Positions 1 to 11,885 are shown, numbered from the stretch's first letter. The stretch is DNA of 64,000 bases from Gordionus sp. m RMFG-2023 (GCF_954871325.1 NC_088778.1:14597666-14661665), one strand, 5' to 3'. The notes: generated by a model from the letters alone, not told the origin. Translations and numbers: made by a program.

Positions 1-356
1 GAGTTATATAATGTTTCAGAAGATTATATATATTAAGGTTCCCAAAATACATGAATAGTTATAACCAAGTCACAAAATTATTTTCACTACTGCCTAAATG
101 GGTCCATTGAACCCCATTCTTGTGTAATAATTATATAATTTTTATTATTTTATTGTAACAACTTCATTTTTTCTCCAGCATCTATTATTCTGAGGTGTCA
201 TTGAATGTTATGGTTTAAAAACATTCTCAGAAATTTTTTATTCTTAATTCAAATTGTTCTTTTTACATAGTTTATTTTGTTCGAAAAATTATGCATATAT
301 ATATTTCTATCATAAATTTTAGTTATATTAAGATCACATTTTATCAATATACTTAT
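1..356. other. AT-rich spacer, nothing recognised
   Basis: Low-complexity A+T sequence with no open frame of interest. Its last 8 bases (349-356, ATACTTAT) are the left target duplication of the MITE that follows. Confidence 0.6.
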
Positions 357-732
357 TAGAGATTTGCACCAGACCTGTCGAGCCGTGCTCAGGCCTAATT
401 TTTTTTTAATAAATCGGGTTCGGGCCTAATATCTTTAAAAAAATTCGGCCGGGTAGGTTCGGGTCTAGAAATTTTTTAAAATATATCTAAATTTATCAAT
501 AATTTTTATGTAAAATAAAAATATTTGATTTTATTTATAGAAACTAGACAACATATAACATATGTCTTTTATTTTGAGTAATTTTAAAAATTATTTTCTA
601 TATTTAAATAAATTCGGGCATAACCGCGCCGGGTTTAAAAAAATTTCAGGTTCGGGCCAGGCCGGCAAAACTTTTTTAAAAAAATTTCGGACCGAGCCCT
701 GCTTGAAAAATTAGGCCCGATTCAGATCACTA
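357..732. mobile_element. hAT-type MITE, GGGCC-rich family, copy 1
   Basis: A 376-bp non-autonomous element. The left end reads TAGAGATTTGCA and the right end, reverse-complemented, reads TAGTGATCTGAA. It is flanked by a perfect 8-bp duplication ATACTTAT (349-356 and 733-740), the size made by hAT transposases. The inside has no coding capacity. Blocks near both ends repeat CGGGCC/GGCCCG words in an otherwise A+T background, including a motif like AAAAATTAGGCCCGA next to the right end that recurs in the copies at 43094 and 53334. Confidence 0.85.
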
Positions 733-740
733 ATACTTAT

Positions 741-1138
741 GCAGGAATTCTGAGAGTTACCCTGATTCGATAAATTTCTGTTATATCAATCCTTCAAATT
801 TTCTGACATCTTTCTAGACGCCTAAGAAAATTTTAGACCAAAACATTAAAAAATTATATTCGATTCATAAATTTGACGTTCGTCTTTAATCAAGTTTTAT
901 TATTAAAAAAATTTTTTAAAAAATTATATCAAAATCAAAATGTTTTTTACAATAATTATGGAAAGTTATTTAACTATATAAAAATGTTTCACATTATGGA
1001 AATGTGTTACATACTATAAAAATTTACAAGTAATCAAAAAAAATTTGAATTATATAAAAAACAGAATTTCCCACATGTGATTAATAAATCAATTACATAT
1101 TTTATAATTATATATATTTTCATAATCTTTAGCGTATT
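741..1138. other. AT-rich spacer
   Basis: No gene or repeat structure seen beyond A+T-rich low complexity. Confidence 0.5.
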
Positions 1139-2150
1139 ACAATTTTTTATAAAAACGGTTAACCAAATTAATTACGGAATTCAAATTTACTAATTGAGCA
1201 CTAAATAATGGCGAAAACCGGATGTTTGGTATTAATAAAGTTTTTGTTTTGGCACGTCGCCATTATTTGTTTATTTTTTTTTTCGCAAATAACTTTTTAT
1301 TCTTAAATTCGGCTACAAAAATGATTGAAGAATTAATCTTTACTAAGGAAGCCCTAAAGGATATAAATTTCATCGTTAGTGCTTTAATAATTTTCTGGCC
1401 AAAATTTGACCTCTAAATATTTCTTTACAATTTTTTATAAAGACGGTTAACCAAATTAATTACGGAATTCAAATTTACTAATTGAGCACTAAATAATGGC
1501 TAAAACCGGATGTTTAATACTACTATAGTTTTTGTTTTGGCACGTCGCTATTATTTGTTTATTTTTTTATTTTTCGCAAATAACTTTTTATTCTCAAATT
1601 CGGCTACAAAAGTGATTGAAGCACTAACCTCTACTAACGAAGCACTAAAGAATGATATAAGTTTCATCATTAATGCTTCCAAAAGTTCGGCCAACTTCAC
1701 GCTTAAATCGTGACGTCATAATTTTTATTTAGCTTATAACTTTTTTTCCATATGGCGGTTAACCAAATTAATAACGGAATTTAAATACATTAATTAAGCA
1801 ATAAAATGGCGAAAACCGGATGTTTAGTACTACTCTAGTTTTTGTTTTGGCACGTCGCCAATATTTGTTTATTTTTGTTTTTTTCGCCAATAACTTTTTA
1901 TTCTTAAATTCGGCTACAAAAGTGATTGAAACACTAACCTCTACTAACTAAGCACGAAAGAATGATATAAGTTTCATCGTTAGTGCTTTCAATAAACTTT
2001 TAAGCGTGAAGTTGGCACAAATTTTTATTTTTGCTTATAACATTTTTTTCTTAAATTCGGCTACTATACGGATTGAAGCACTAATAAGCAACGAAGCACT
2101 AAAAAATGACATATGATTCATCGTTAGTGCTTCCAAATATTCGGCCAACT
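1139..2150 (+). repeat. Tandem repeat, about 300-bp unit, three full copies plus a partial
   Basis: The word GCGAAAACCGGATGTTT (with small changes) recurs at about 1211, 1498 and 1806, so the unit is about 290-310 bp. Each unit contains GGTTAACCAAATTAAT, then TTTTGTTTTGGCACGTCGCC, then a T-rich tract, ATTCGGCTACAAAA and a GAAGCACTAA segment. A fourth, partial unit runs from about 2035 to 2150. Short open frames in units 1 and 2 (1222-1416 and 1510-1713) translate to similar hydrophobic peptides, but unit 3 does not keep the frame, so I read this as a satellite rather than genes. It abuts the gypsy 3' LTR. Confidence 0.8.
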
Positions 2151-2160
2151 TCACGGAGCT

Positions 2161-2326
2161 CGAAAAATAACACAAAAAGTAATCTACAATAATTAATATA
2201 TTTCTCTTTTTTTAACACAATACTAAAAAAAATCGATAAATAAATAAATATATATTTTTACAATATTAGACCAATTATAATTAAATAAAAAAAAATATTT
2301 TTTATAATATTAGACCAATTATATCA
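2161..2326 (-). repeat. 3' LTR of the gypsy element
   Basis: A 166-bp repeat matching 10471-10604. On the minus strand it starts TGATATAATTGGTC and ends in TTATTTTTCG. It carries an internal partial duplication of the ATATTAGACCAATTAT segment (about 2266 and 2307), which explains why it is longer than the 5' copy. The tract GATGGGGGCA just upstream on the minus strand fits a polypurine tract. Confidence 0.8.
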
Positions 2327-2339
2327 TGCCCCCATCACA

Positions 2340-2868
2340 AAATCTTCATTACCCCGGCCCATCAAGATCTGGCCCTAATACGAATTCCATCATCAGTTAC
2401 CGCACATTGTAACCAATCCAGAAACTCGGGCGTCAAATACGCCTCTAGCGCCTCCAACTCCCCTGCGTTTGTAGGTTCACCATCATCATTTTCCCCAAGG
2501 ATCACTTCCGTGTTCTCTTGTGTCAGCTCCTCATTCTCTTCCTCATTCGGCGCTTCCAACGCTTCTCTATCCCAACCTCCTCCGCCCTGTCTTTCCCACG
2601 GCCAGGTGATCCCTCTCCAAGTTACTTCAGAATCCTCCGTCTACTTTATGATGTCCGCCAGTCTTTCCTCCTCATACATCGGTCGCTCCCGGAATGGACA
2701 TTGACTTGCTATATGGTCCCGTCTCCTGCAACAATAACAACGTCGGTGCTCTACTCGGGTCGGTGTTATCTGCTCAAAACTGCTTATTCGTGCCCAACAG
2801 TCCATAAATCTGCTTAGTCGTATTGACACTTGTACATCAAAATCCCGGAAGATCCAACACTGATTCAT
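2340..2868 (-). pseudogene. Extra reading frame between integrase and 3' LTR, with one CCHC knuckle (fossil)
   Basis: Between the integrase and the 3' LTR the minus strand keeps one reading frame with protein-like composition for about 170 residues. The N-terminal part contains a retroviral-type zinc knuckle, C-x2-C-x4-H-x4-C (CYCCRRRDHIASQC). The rest is strongly acidic (NEEENEELTQEN) and ends near a Trp-containing segment. The element's ordinary nucleocapsid lies at the other end (8960-9256), so this is a second, separate zinc-knuckle product or a captured gag piece. The function is unknown. It is broken. Confidence 0.55.
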
Positions 2869-3729
2869 TCATATACATAATTATAGGTTTACTGATATAT
2901 ATTGTATATATGCCCCTGCCCCTCTACCCCCATTTCCCTATAATGATGTTCCAAAAAAAATAATTTCTCTTATACTTTATTAAAAGCGAACCCCTCCAAT
3001 TTACCCAACCAAAAAAAATATCCTAACTCTCCTTCCTGTCCCATAATCTATAAAACTAGTTCTAAACTCACTTACTTATCTAATAACTAAATTAATATAC
3101 ATAACAAAAAAAAATCTATACTTCAACAAAATTCTAACTTCCATATTTACCTAATTATTAAACTAATACACACAAAAAAACATAAACTCACATATCATCT
3201 GATTATAAAATAAACACAACATTTTTCCTTTTTTCCTTTTTATGAATTTATAAAACTTTACTTGGATTCTTTGAAACAAAAAAAAATCTGTAATTCCAAC
3301 TTTTCCTCCCTCCCCTTTTGTACTTTTTTTTATCCAAACTCTCTAATCATCTTTATTTAATTCAAATCTAATTTTAACTTAACTTACTTCTTTTTCCCAC
3401 TAATTTACTTAATCAAATTGATTTATGACTCTTTTTAACATTTCTTTTTTCCCAAAACCCAAATTTTCGACATATCATTCCCTTTTTTCCTTTCTTAACA
3501 ATTTCATTTTAACTTACAACTTTACTCTAACCTAACTCTCCCCAAATTTTTTTTTTTGATTTATTACTTCTCCCTTATTCCTTTTGTCAAAAGATGAAAC
3601 TTATTCTTTAAAACCTGAATCTTAAAATGAAACATTATTAATATTATTTATATAAAATGCATCATAAAACAATTGATCTTCTTATACATACTTTATTTTT
3701 CATTACACATATTTTTCATTACACAAATA

Positions 3730-3947
3730 TAGTGTTGTTAAACGGCTCGTTTTGAGCCGCTTTTGAAAAACGGCTAACTCTACATTTAAGCCAGAAAAAA
3801 ATCCCTTAAGCCTTCAGATTTCGCTAATAAATGTCTAGACGTTTGTATATGAGCAAAATCTTCAGGCTTGCGTAATATTTTTCTGGATAAAATACTAAGT
3901 TAGCCGTTTTTAAAAATAGGTTCAAAATGAGCCTTTTAACAACACCA
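3730..3947. mobile_element. 218-bp MITE of the TAGTGTTGTTAA family, inserted in the gypsy element
   Basis: Ends read TAGTGTTGTTAAACGGCTC on the left and, reverse-complemented on the right, TGGTGTTGTTAAAAGGCTC. It is flanked by a perfect 8-bp duplication CACAAATA (3722-3729 and 3948-3955), so it is hAT-sized. The next bases on both sides are GAGCC/GGCTC words. It has no coding capacity. It lies in the 3' part of the gypsy element and is therefore younger than it. Confidence 0.85.
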
Positions 3948-4712
3948 CACAAATATATAAACAAAGCAACATCTGATATCTTCTACATTCATATCCACTA
4001 ACAAAAAAAACTAATTCAATAGATCACTTTTGATTGACATTTCATATATATCATTATATATATATATTATAAATATATAACAAAAATACAAAATTACAAC
4101 ACCTGTCCCTTGTAAACTTTTATCTTGACACTTTTTTAACTTAACCCTATATTTTATCTTGTCAATTTTTTTTTTCAAACTTTTTAATTAAATTCCCCTC
4201 CACCTGTTGCGAACATCTCCCAACTTATTTAACTAAAAGTATCCTTGTCTCTCAACGAAAATGTTTTTAAGTTAATCTACAAAACTAAAATTCTTTACTA
4301 TTACAATCATTCAACAAATACATGTTTACGAATAATACTTTCCTTAAGATTATTAACGAATAAGATTGTTAACTATTATTATTAACCCCGTCAACCTTAT
4401 TAAGCAACTTATTCGGGCAAGCTAAACCATTTTATTAAGAGGCACATGCATTAATTGCAATAATTATTTTTTAATTAAGAAGCTTCCCTGGGAAAAGGGA
4501 CAATCTATTCTTCTCCATTGTCATTTAAGATAACCTCTTTAAGATAGGCAAAGTGATTAAAATTTATTAATATCTTTTTTTTATTTAACCCCAACTGGTA
4601 TTCTTTAAGTATTTACCCCTTAATCTCCTCTTGCAAACCCTCTCAATTTTTCTGGTTCACTCTGTCTGCGGAGCTGATCCCTGTGTCTAAGTCCTTGTCT
4701 CCCTTCGGCAAA

Positions 4713-7168
4713 TCACCTATTTACCTTGCTTCCTATATTTTTCAAAATCATCCCGGGCTCCCATTTTTTGTTGCTTCCAAATATTCTTGCCCATATTGCT
4801 TGCCCTACCATAAATTCCGCTTCGTTCTCTATTTCGAACCGTTTTTCTTCCTGACTTACCGGTTTCAATGAATCCAACCAGATCCGAGTTCTCCGTCCTA
4901 AAAATTTCTCCGCCGGCGACGGCTCCTGCATTTTTCTACTTTATGATATGCCACTGCCACCCATATCTCTCCGCCCCCATCCTTTTACTTTCTCAGACAG
5001 TTCTTGACTACCGCTACCATCCTCTCCGCTTGTATATTTGAACTCGGATGATACGGCGGCGCTAAAATGTGTTTCGCTCCGGTTTCTGCACAAAAGTCAT
5101 TGCATTGTCTACTAATAAAAGCAGGACCCCCATCAGACACTACTGTCATAGCGACCCCAAATTTAGCCCATAAATTTTTCAATACTTTTATCACGACTTG
5201 AGTGGTTAATCTTTTAACTTCCTCATACTCTACCCATTTTGAAAAAGCATCTACCACCAATATATATATTTTATTCTCAAAGTTAAAGAAATCCAAGTGG
5301 ATACACTTCTATGGCTGTATTGCCTTCGGCCACACACTTTCCTTATCTTTTCGAAGCATCGGAGCTCAAGAATTACATCTAACACAAGCCCAACTGATAT
5401 TTTCAATGTCTTTGTTCATTCCTGGCCACCAAACATATTCCCGTCCCCATTGTTTCATTCTTTACATTCCTTGATGTCCAGCATAAATCATCTCTATTAC
5501 GGCTTCCCTTAACTTGGCCGGTATAACACTCCTAATATATTTATGATTCTTGTCTCCATCTTTCGATGTTTTCCGTCCCTTAAGACACGCTTTGATCCGT
5601 CTCAGTTCCCGATCTTTCAAAGTTACCCTTTTAATCTCTTCCCATGTCACTGGCCCGCCTCTGGATATTCCAGCCATAGTTCTAATCAGTCCTTGCTCAT
5701 TTTCCTCTCCTCGTACCACCTGTTCTTGCTCCCCAAAATCCTCCCCCGCTCCGCATTTAGATAAAATGTCCGGTAAATAATTTTCTCTCCCTCGTCGATA
5801 TTTCACTTGGACGTCAAAACTGCCCACTAGCAGTAACCATCTTTGTAACCGGGGTGATAATATTAATTCCTTATTGTCCTTTTTGAAAAGATATACAAGC
5901 GGCCTATGGTCCGTGTAAATAACAAATCTGAGTCCAATTAAATATTCACGAAATTTTGTTAATCCAAAAATAACGGCCAATGCAATACCTAGTCTCTGCT
6001 GCTCTAAATATTCTTGAGAATAACACAGGCCTCTTTACACCATCAATATAATGTACTACGCTCCTCCAATACCTTTATTAGATGCATCTACAGGTAATAT
6101 CCTTTCCAATTCATTGTTAAAACACAACAGGTTCATTTCCTATTCTACATTTCAATTCTTTGAAGGACTCCTCTTGCTCATCTGACCAATCAAATTTTAT
6201 CCCTTTCTTTAACAATTGATATAAGGGCGCTGCTATCTGAATCCTTCCACGAACCTATGATAATAATTTACCATCCCCAAAAAAACCTGCACTTCTACTC
6301 TATTATTAGGTCTTATCATATTATTAAATCCTGTCATATTCTTATCCAAGGGTTTCACCTCCTTTCCCGTAATTCTATGCCTCAGATATACTTCCGTAAC
6401 CCCCAACACACTTTTCTCCCCGCTGGCTCTCAATCCTTTTTCTTTGATTCTTCGAAACACTTCTTCCAACCTTCCAACTTCCGTTCATGTTGTTCGGAAG
6501 TTCTTCCCGTTACTAACACATCATCCATATAGTAGAAAACTCCCTCCATCCTCTGGAAAACAGCAGCCATTGTCCGTTGAAAAATAGGAGCTGAGACACT
6601 AAGTCCGAACGGTAATCAACAAAACGCGAACAATCTCTTCGGCGTAGTATTAATTAATAATTTCTTTACCTCCGGTTTTACCCGTAGTTGCAGATATGCA
6701 TTAGACAAATCCACTTTTGAAAAATAAAAGCTTCCTTTTAAACTAGCCAGTATTTCTTCAATTCTTGGCAAAGGATATTTAACCTCCACCACCCACGGAT
6801 TTACCGTAACTCGAAAATCTGCGCATAAACGGTTTTCCATTGGCTTTCTTTACAGGCATTAAAGGGCTCACCCATTCATTGTATTCCACAGGACATACAA
6901 TACCTTTCCGTACCCATTGATCTAACTCAAATTCCACTTCCTTTCTCCATTCAAACGGTATCGTCCGTAACGCACAAAACTTTGGAACACAAGGATCTTT
7001 TAATTTAATGTCCACTTCATAATCTTGGAGGCATCCCAAATCTTCGTTGAAAATTTCCTGGCACTCTTATACTAATTTCTGAACTCCTTCATGCACTCTG
7101 ATCATTCCCCATTTCCCTCCATCTTCTTCCTTAGTTATCATCTCCTCTACATTGGGCAATGTCTTGGC
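4713..7168 (-). pseudogene. pol: pol region: reverse transcriptase, RNase H, integrase (fossil)
   Basis: Minus-strand remains in gene order. The RT N-terminus and palm (about 7168-6240) show KGIVCPVEYNEW, ADFRVTVNP, KYPLPRIEEI and SKVDLSNAYLQL. RNase H (about 5980-5462) shows YTDHRPLVYLF and the loop RRGRENYLPDILSK. The integrase core (about 5296-4985) shows DAFSKWVE, VSDGGPAF and APPYHPSSN. The integrase C-terminus (about 4931-4713) shows FLGRRTRIWLDSLKP. These signatures place it in the Mag/K02A2.6 part of Ty3/gypsy. Several breaks are present; it is not a working gene. Confidence 0.88.
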
Positions 7169-8155
7169 ATCGAAAAACTTTAAAAACAACGATTATGACA
7201 ATTGTCACTTATCTATGGTATATGTTTACTAAAATTTTACTTAAACATGTTAGCAATGCTTATTTTAGCCCATTTACGTCAAAAAAATTCGAAAACTTTA
7301 AAAACAACGATTATGACAATTGTCACTTATCTAGGGTACATCTTCACTAAATTTTTATTTAAACATGTTAGCAATGCTTATTTTAGCCCATTCACATTCA
7401 AAAAATTCGAAAAACTTTAAAAACAACGATTATGACAATTGTCACTTTTCTACTGTACATCTTCACTAAATTTTTATTTAAACATGTTAGCAATGCTTAT
7501 TTTAGCCCATTTACGTCAAAAAAATTCGAAAAACATTAAAAACAACGATTATGACAATTGCCACTTTTCTACTGTATATCTTCACTAAATTTTTATTTTA
7601 ACATGTTAGCAATGCTTATTTTAGCCCATTTACGTCAAAAAAATTCGTAAAACTTTAAAAACAACGATTTTGACAATTGTCACTTATCTAGGGTACATCT
7701 TCACTAAAATTTTATTTAAACATGTTAGCAATACTTATTTTAGATGCCAAAAAAATACGAAAAACTAAAACAACATATTCTTATTATAATTTTGTTCACA
7801 TTAATCATTTTCCCAAAATTTAGCAATTTACCAGATTTTATAAAAAAACAAAAAAATTGAGCAGACCCAACGAGTCGAATACACGAGCCGACTAAGCGAG
7901 CCAACTAAGCGAGCCGACTACACAAGCCGACTACACGAGCCGACTACACGAGCCGACTACACGAGCCGACTACACGAGCCGACTACACGAGCCGACTACA
8001 CGAGCCGACTACACGAGCCGACTAAGCGAGCCGACTACATGCGCCGACTAAGTGAGTCGGCTCATTCGGCAACTTGATCGGCTTGAGTCGGAGCCGTTTC
8101 TTACGACTACGACTCGAGTCGCAATTCGTAAGAACTCGACTTTTTAACAAAACTA
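7168..8155. repeat. Repeat-rich insertion: 113-bp array plus 15-bp GC-rich minisatellite
   Basis: It interrupts the gypsy reading frame. 7168-7760 holds about five units of roughly 115 bp, each with AACGATTATGACAATTGTCA and ACATGTTAGCAATGCTTATT. 7865-8060 holds about a dozen copies of a 15-bp unit, GAGCCGACTACACGA. The right end, reverse-complemented, begins TAGTTTTGTTAAAAAGTCGA and so resembles the TAGTGTTGTTAA termini seen at 3730, 33077, 50544 and 56554. The same array type occurs inverted at 33200-33770. I infer a non-autonomous element whose interior is built of tandem repeats; the left end is not defined. Confidence 0.7.
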
Positions 8156-8279
8156 GTTTCGCTCTTTAAATTATCGCTCCTTGGTTCGCTCCTTAAATTA
8201 TCGCTCCTTGAATTATCCCCCCCCCATTTCGTTCCTAGTGTTATTTTCCCTTGTTTCCTCATTAAACATGGTCTCAATT

Positions 8280-9300
8280 CCCGGTAACACATTCTCTCTC
8301 AAGATATGGCATATTCCTCACTCGTTACTGGTACAAATATACTCCACCACAAAAATACTCCCCTAAAACTAGACCATGGACCAATTCTAGTGATCCAATC
8401 CCATCCCAAAACCGCTTCTATATTCCGATTAATAACCCATAAATCTAATATTTCAACCCTTTCCTCCAATATTGCTACTATCTCCACCCTACCCATTGCT
8501 GCCAACAGGGCCCCATCAAACTGTCTTATTCTCAACCCCTCATTCTCTATCCTTTCCCCGGGCCAAATACTCTGAAATCCATTTTATCCAATTACCGAAA
8601 TGGCTGCTTCTGTATCAAACAACATGGGAACCATTCTTCCCCCTAAATTTATTATCACTCTCGGGACAAGGATCATGTACTACCTCCTCTTGTAGGATAT
8701 TTACGCATCCCTCTTTATTTGTTTTTCGCTGATAAAACCCCTCCCTTGTCCCTCTTAACTTGGCCCCGACCCGTACTGCAGTTTTTTGACTATCATATAG
8801 TCACAAATTCTCACAGTCCCTCGCCACATGCCAACCCTTTCGGCATCAAAAACATTCCATATTTTTCTCCTCCAATTACTTGACATTAACTGCCCGAACC
8901 CTTTCCATTCTCTCTCGCTCAATCGTTCTCACATTTGAAGCATTATGACTCACCCCTCCCTATGGAAAACCACTTTTGTTATTGTAGTTGTTCGTATTAA
9001 ATTCCTCTTTATTATGCCCAAACCTTCCACAACCCGCACATCTTAATCTCTCTTGCTTACCAGGACAATAAGGGGCTATATGTCCCAACTTTCCACAACC
9101 AAAACATTTCGCCTCACCGGAATCTTTAAGCATATGACCTGGTTTACCATAATTATAACAATTCATTACTCTTCTACCTCGAGACTCAAAATTTTGTCTT
9201 ATTTCCAATCTCCTTCCCCGAGAATTCTCTCTGGGCTTTCTATACGGTCTCAACACTTGAAACTTTGTTTATCAGAACCAAATACATTCCTGCTTATATC
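8280..9300 (-). pseudogene. gag: Nucleocapsid zinc knuckles and retropepsin (fossil)
   Basis: Between about 9256 and 8960 the minus strand encodes a row of zinc-knuckle motifs of the C-x2-C-x4-H-x4-C type, the clearest being CFGCGKLGHIAPYC, preceded by an Arg-rich stretch. Downstream, around 8670-8290, is a retropepsin-like segment with MLFDT before a hydrophobic strand, and later VLGWDWITRIGP, a stretch that recurs in the related element at about 29870. This is the gag/protease junction of the gypsy element. It is degraded with several breaks. Confidence 0.8.
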
Positions 9301-9689
9301 GCTGTCCGTCTACCCCTTAATTAACTCCTGAACCGGTAACCAAGTTACTTTACCCATCATATCCTCTTCTCCATTATGTCCCTCATTAGTCAATGTTTGC
9401 CCTTTTATTCTTATGCTGCGACTCCTTCTCATTCTCCTGCCCCAAACTAAACTACATATACATATTAATAGTATAACCAGCGCTCTAAAAATATTATACT
9501 GTATCTCCCAGTATTTAACAAATTTTAAACTTTTCATCCTGGCGTTATAAAAAATTTATGATTAATTTCAAGATAAAAATCTTGGTATTTGTAATTTCCA
9601 ACAAGTAAGATATTATAAGTAGCTTAAATACAATGATGCACATATACATGCACACTTAACAGGTTAATATATGACAAAATCCGTGGAAA

Positions 9690-10190
9690 TTTTTTGTAAC
9701 AGATTTATGCTTAACAAAATTTGGGTAGCAATCCCCTGTAATTGGCTTATTTACTAAAATTCTGGGTAAATTTCGTCTAATAGATTTATACATGCAAAAA
9801 TTTGGCAGCACTTCCGTGTAACTGGCTTATTTATTAAAATTTTGGGTAAATTTCGTCTAATAGATTTATATACGCAAAATTTGGGCTGCACTTCTGTGTA
9901 ACAGGCTTATTTAATAAAAATTTGGGAGAATTTTTAATAGGTTTATATTCGTAAAAATTTGGGCCCGTATAACAGGTTTTTGGCCAAAATTTGGGCAGCA
10001 CTTCCGTATAATATGTCCTTTTAACTTAACGCCCAACAAATGGGTAACTAAACTCTCAACTATCGCTTTCTCAATGTAACCGCCCAACAAATGGGTAACT
10101 AAACTTTTAACTATCGCTTTCTCAATGTAACTGCCCAATAAATGTGTAACTAAACTCTTAACTATTGCTTTCTCAACTTAGAAGGTCGAC
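9690..10190 (-). repeat. Tandem repeats in the leader of the gypsy element
   Basis: Two adjacent arrays lie between the 5' LTR and gag. 9690-10000 has about four units of roughly 80 bp (CAGCACTTCCGTGTAACTGG-type). 10020-10190 has three units of 58-60 bp containing CGCCCAACAAATGGGTAACT and ACTATCGCTTTCTCAATGTA. A T-rich tract at 10195-10440 follows. No reading frame of interest is seen. Confidence 0.75.
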
Positions 10191-10470
10191 TGTCCTTGGC
10201 CACCACTTTTTAACTTACTATCTATTCTTTTTTTTCTTTTTCTTTTACTGTACTTTACTTTCTAACTTATTATCTATTCTTTTTTTTTCTTTTTCTCTTA
10301 TTGCACTCTTACAACACTTTTTCAAATTAATTATATATATTTTTTCTTACTTGATATATTTTTTTTTTCTTTTCTTTTTCTTATTCTTCTTTAACACACT
10401 ATTGAACATAAACTTGAATTTAAGCAAAAAATAAATTTTATTTTGCTTTTTTTCTACTTGTTATAACATC

Positions 10471-10604
10471 CGAAAAATAACACAAAAAAATAATCTACAA
10501 AAATAACAATAATAATATATTTGTTTTTTTTAACAACACAATTACTAAAAAAATCGATAAATAAATAAACATATATTTTTTACAATATTAGACCAATTAT
10601 ATCA
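10471..10604 (-). repeat. 5' LTR of the gypsy element
   Basis: A 134-bp repeat that matches 2161-2326 over its whole length: CGAAAAATAACACAAAAA at one side, CAATATTAGACCAATTATAT at the other, with AAATCGATAAATAAATAAA in between. On the minus strand it starts TGATATAATTGG. It is very short for a gypsy LTR. I could not identify a convincing tRNA primer-binding site next to it. Confidence 0.78.
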
Positions 10605-10689
10605 GTTTCCCACATTATTTTCTACTATCCATAAATTCAAACTTATGGTAGTATAATGGAAAATATCATCCTATTGAGTTTTACCCAAA

Positions 10690-10900
10690 ACTTCAATTTC
10701 AGAACCAAACTATTTTAAACACATATTTTCACTTTCAATAATGCCATTCGGGCCAATATTTATAAATATTTTTACGAGACATTAATGAAATGCTCGCTCC
10801 AGTGTCGAAATCAATGTACCTACGGTCAATTCTTAATTTAACCCTAGGACACTTACATGGTTCTATTATTCTTTCAATCATTAAAATTTCATGTTTTAAT
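10690..10900 (-). pseudogene. Retropepsin fragment of a second, older LTR element
   Basis: On the minus strand, about 10868-10750 translates in one frame with IDFDTGASISLMSRKNI, a retropepsin active-site segment preceded by KLRIDRRY. It lies outside the gypsy 5' LTR and is read in the same direction, but the sequence is unlike the protease of that element. The gypsy element therefore probably landed in or beside an older retroelement. No RT or LTR of the older element is visible. It may be related to the gag fossil at 44270-45236. Confidence 0.6.
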
Positions 10901-11397
10901 AGGTTGTACTATTGATCTATCTGAAATATCAATTTCATTAGAATATAATTTTTTGCATAAATTCAACTCGTAATTTAGAGGCTCAATTATATTATATTTT
11001 TTTTATAATATCACTAGGATATTTTTCCCATTTGAAATTATTAACATCCTTTTTATTTGGATATTTAACAATACCCATAGGATATTTTTCCCACTTAAAA
11101 TCTTATTAGCTATATTATATTATATTATATATTATATTATATTATATTATATTGTATTTATAATTATATTATCAAAATAAAAAAATATTATTTTTTAACT
11201 TGGCTATTATTGTGTTAAAAAATATGACATTTATTTATATTAAATTAAATTTTAATAAAGATTTATCATAAATTTTAACGAACGTAAACGCGTTCATGAA
11301 CGTGAGCGCGTTTCTTATTTTGAAAATGAACATGATGAAGAACATAGAATAGCTATCGGTCTTTGATTAAGCTATGAAATCATAACATAAACATCAT

Positions 11398-11885
11398 ATG
11401 TCCTCTGTGAAACTCATATCGATAACCCGGGCCACCACTCCACTGTCATTTAAGGCAGATTACCCAGGTCATGCCATCTATTTAATCATCAATAGAATAT
11501 TGAAACCCACAAATATTCTTTCCACGCTGGAACTCTCTGGTTTCAGTTCTGATCAAACCAGCCCCGATGGGATGACCTTAGCTCCCTGGAACCAAGGTAA
11601 ACCCCTCGATTGGGACTATACTTGTGTATATATCGTTTTGCCAGATCTTTCTCTTTCAACTCCATTATGAGAGAAGGAAACACAGAGACAAATAAATATA
11701 GCCACTTAAAAAAACTTTTGTTCGTTCCGGTAGTTTCAGAGATCTGTGGATTATTTGGACTCCAAGCCCTAAAATTATTCAAAACAATAGAGCAAAGATT
11801 ACGTTTAATCACAGGTAAAAGAGGGCTTTTATTGGTGACAAAGAACATCGATCGAAATTTGCCGAAACTGTATATCATGGGATAT
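11398..11885 (+). pseudogene. Degraded LINE C-terminal module (nuclease-like), copy 1
   Basis: The plus strand encodes SPDGMTLAPW followed by GKPLDWDYTC, then, in a second frame, NKYSHLKKLLFVPVVSEICG and ALKLFKTIEQRL. These align by eye with RPDGISQISW, GQLLVWDYSC, SKYTEIMNDHCFIPIISTTL and LAFFKNLGSQI in the better copy at 34780-35523. The zinc-binding Cys/His part is missing or eroded here, and at least one frameshift separates the two halves (near 11620-11670). The identity rests on this within-window comparison and on my recall of this module at the C-terminus of non-LTR retrotransposon proteins. Confidence 0.6.

Larger units (their letters stand above)
2161..10604 (-). mobile_element. Ty3/gypsy LTR retrotransposon, Mag/K02A2.6-like, broken
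   Basis: An 8.4-kb minus-strand element with direct repeats at its ends. Reading down from 10604 the order is: short LTR, repeat-rich leader, nucleocapsid zinc knuckles, retropepsin, reverse transcriptase, RNase H, integrase, an extra 3' reading frame, a purine-rich tract (GATGGGGGCA) and the second LTR. Gene order and RT/integrase motifs (ADFRVTVNP, KYPLPRIEEI, AELFLGRR-like C-terminal signature) match the K02A2.6/Mag side of Ty3/gypsy. It is a fossil with multiple breaks. Two later insertions sit inside it (3730-3947 and about 7168-8155). No target duplication could be matched at its ends. The two LTRs are similar but clearly diverged, so it is not a recent arrival. Confidence 0.9.

Noticed and set aside
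10165-10434. 89-codon open frame rich in Phe and Leu
   Set aside because: It is the translation of a T-rich tract in the gypsy leader; no protein-like composition.
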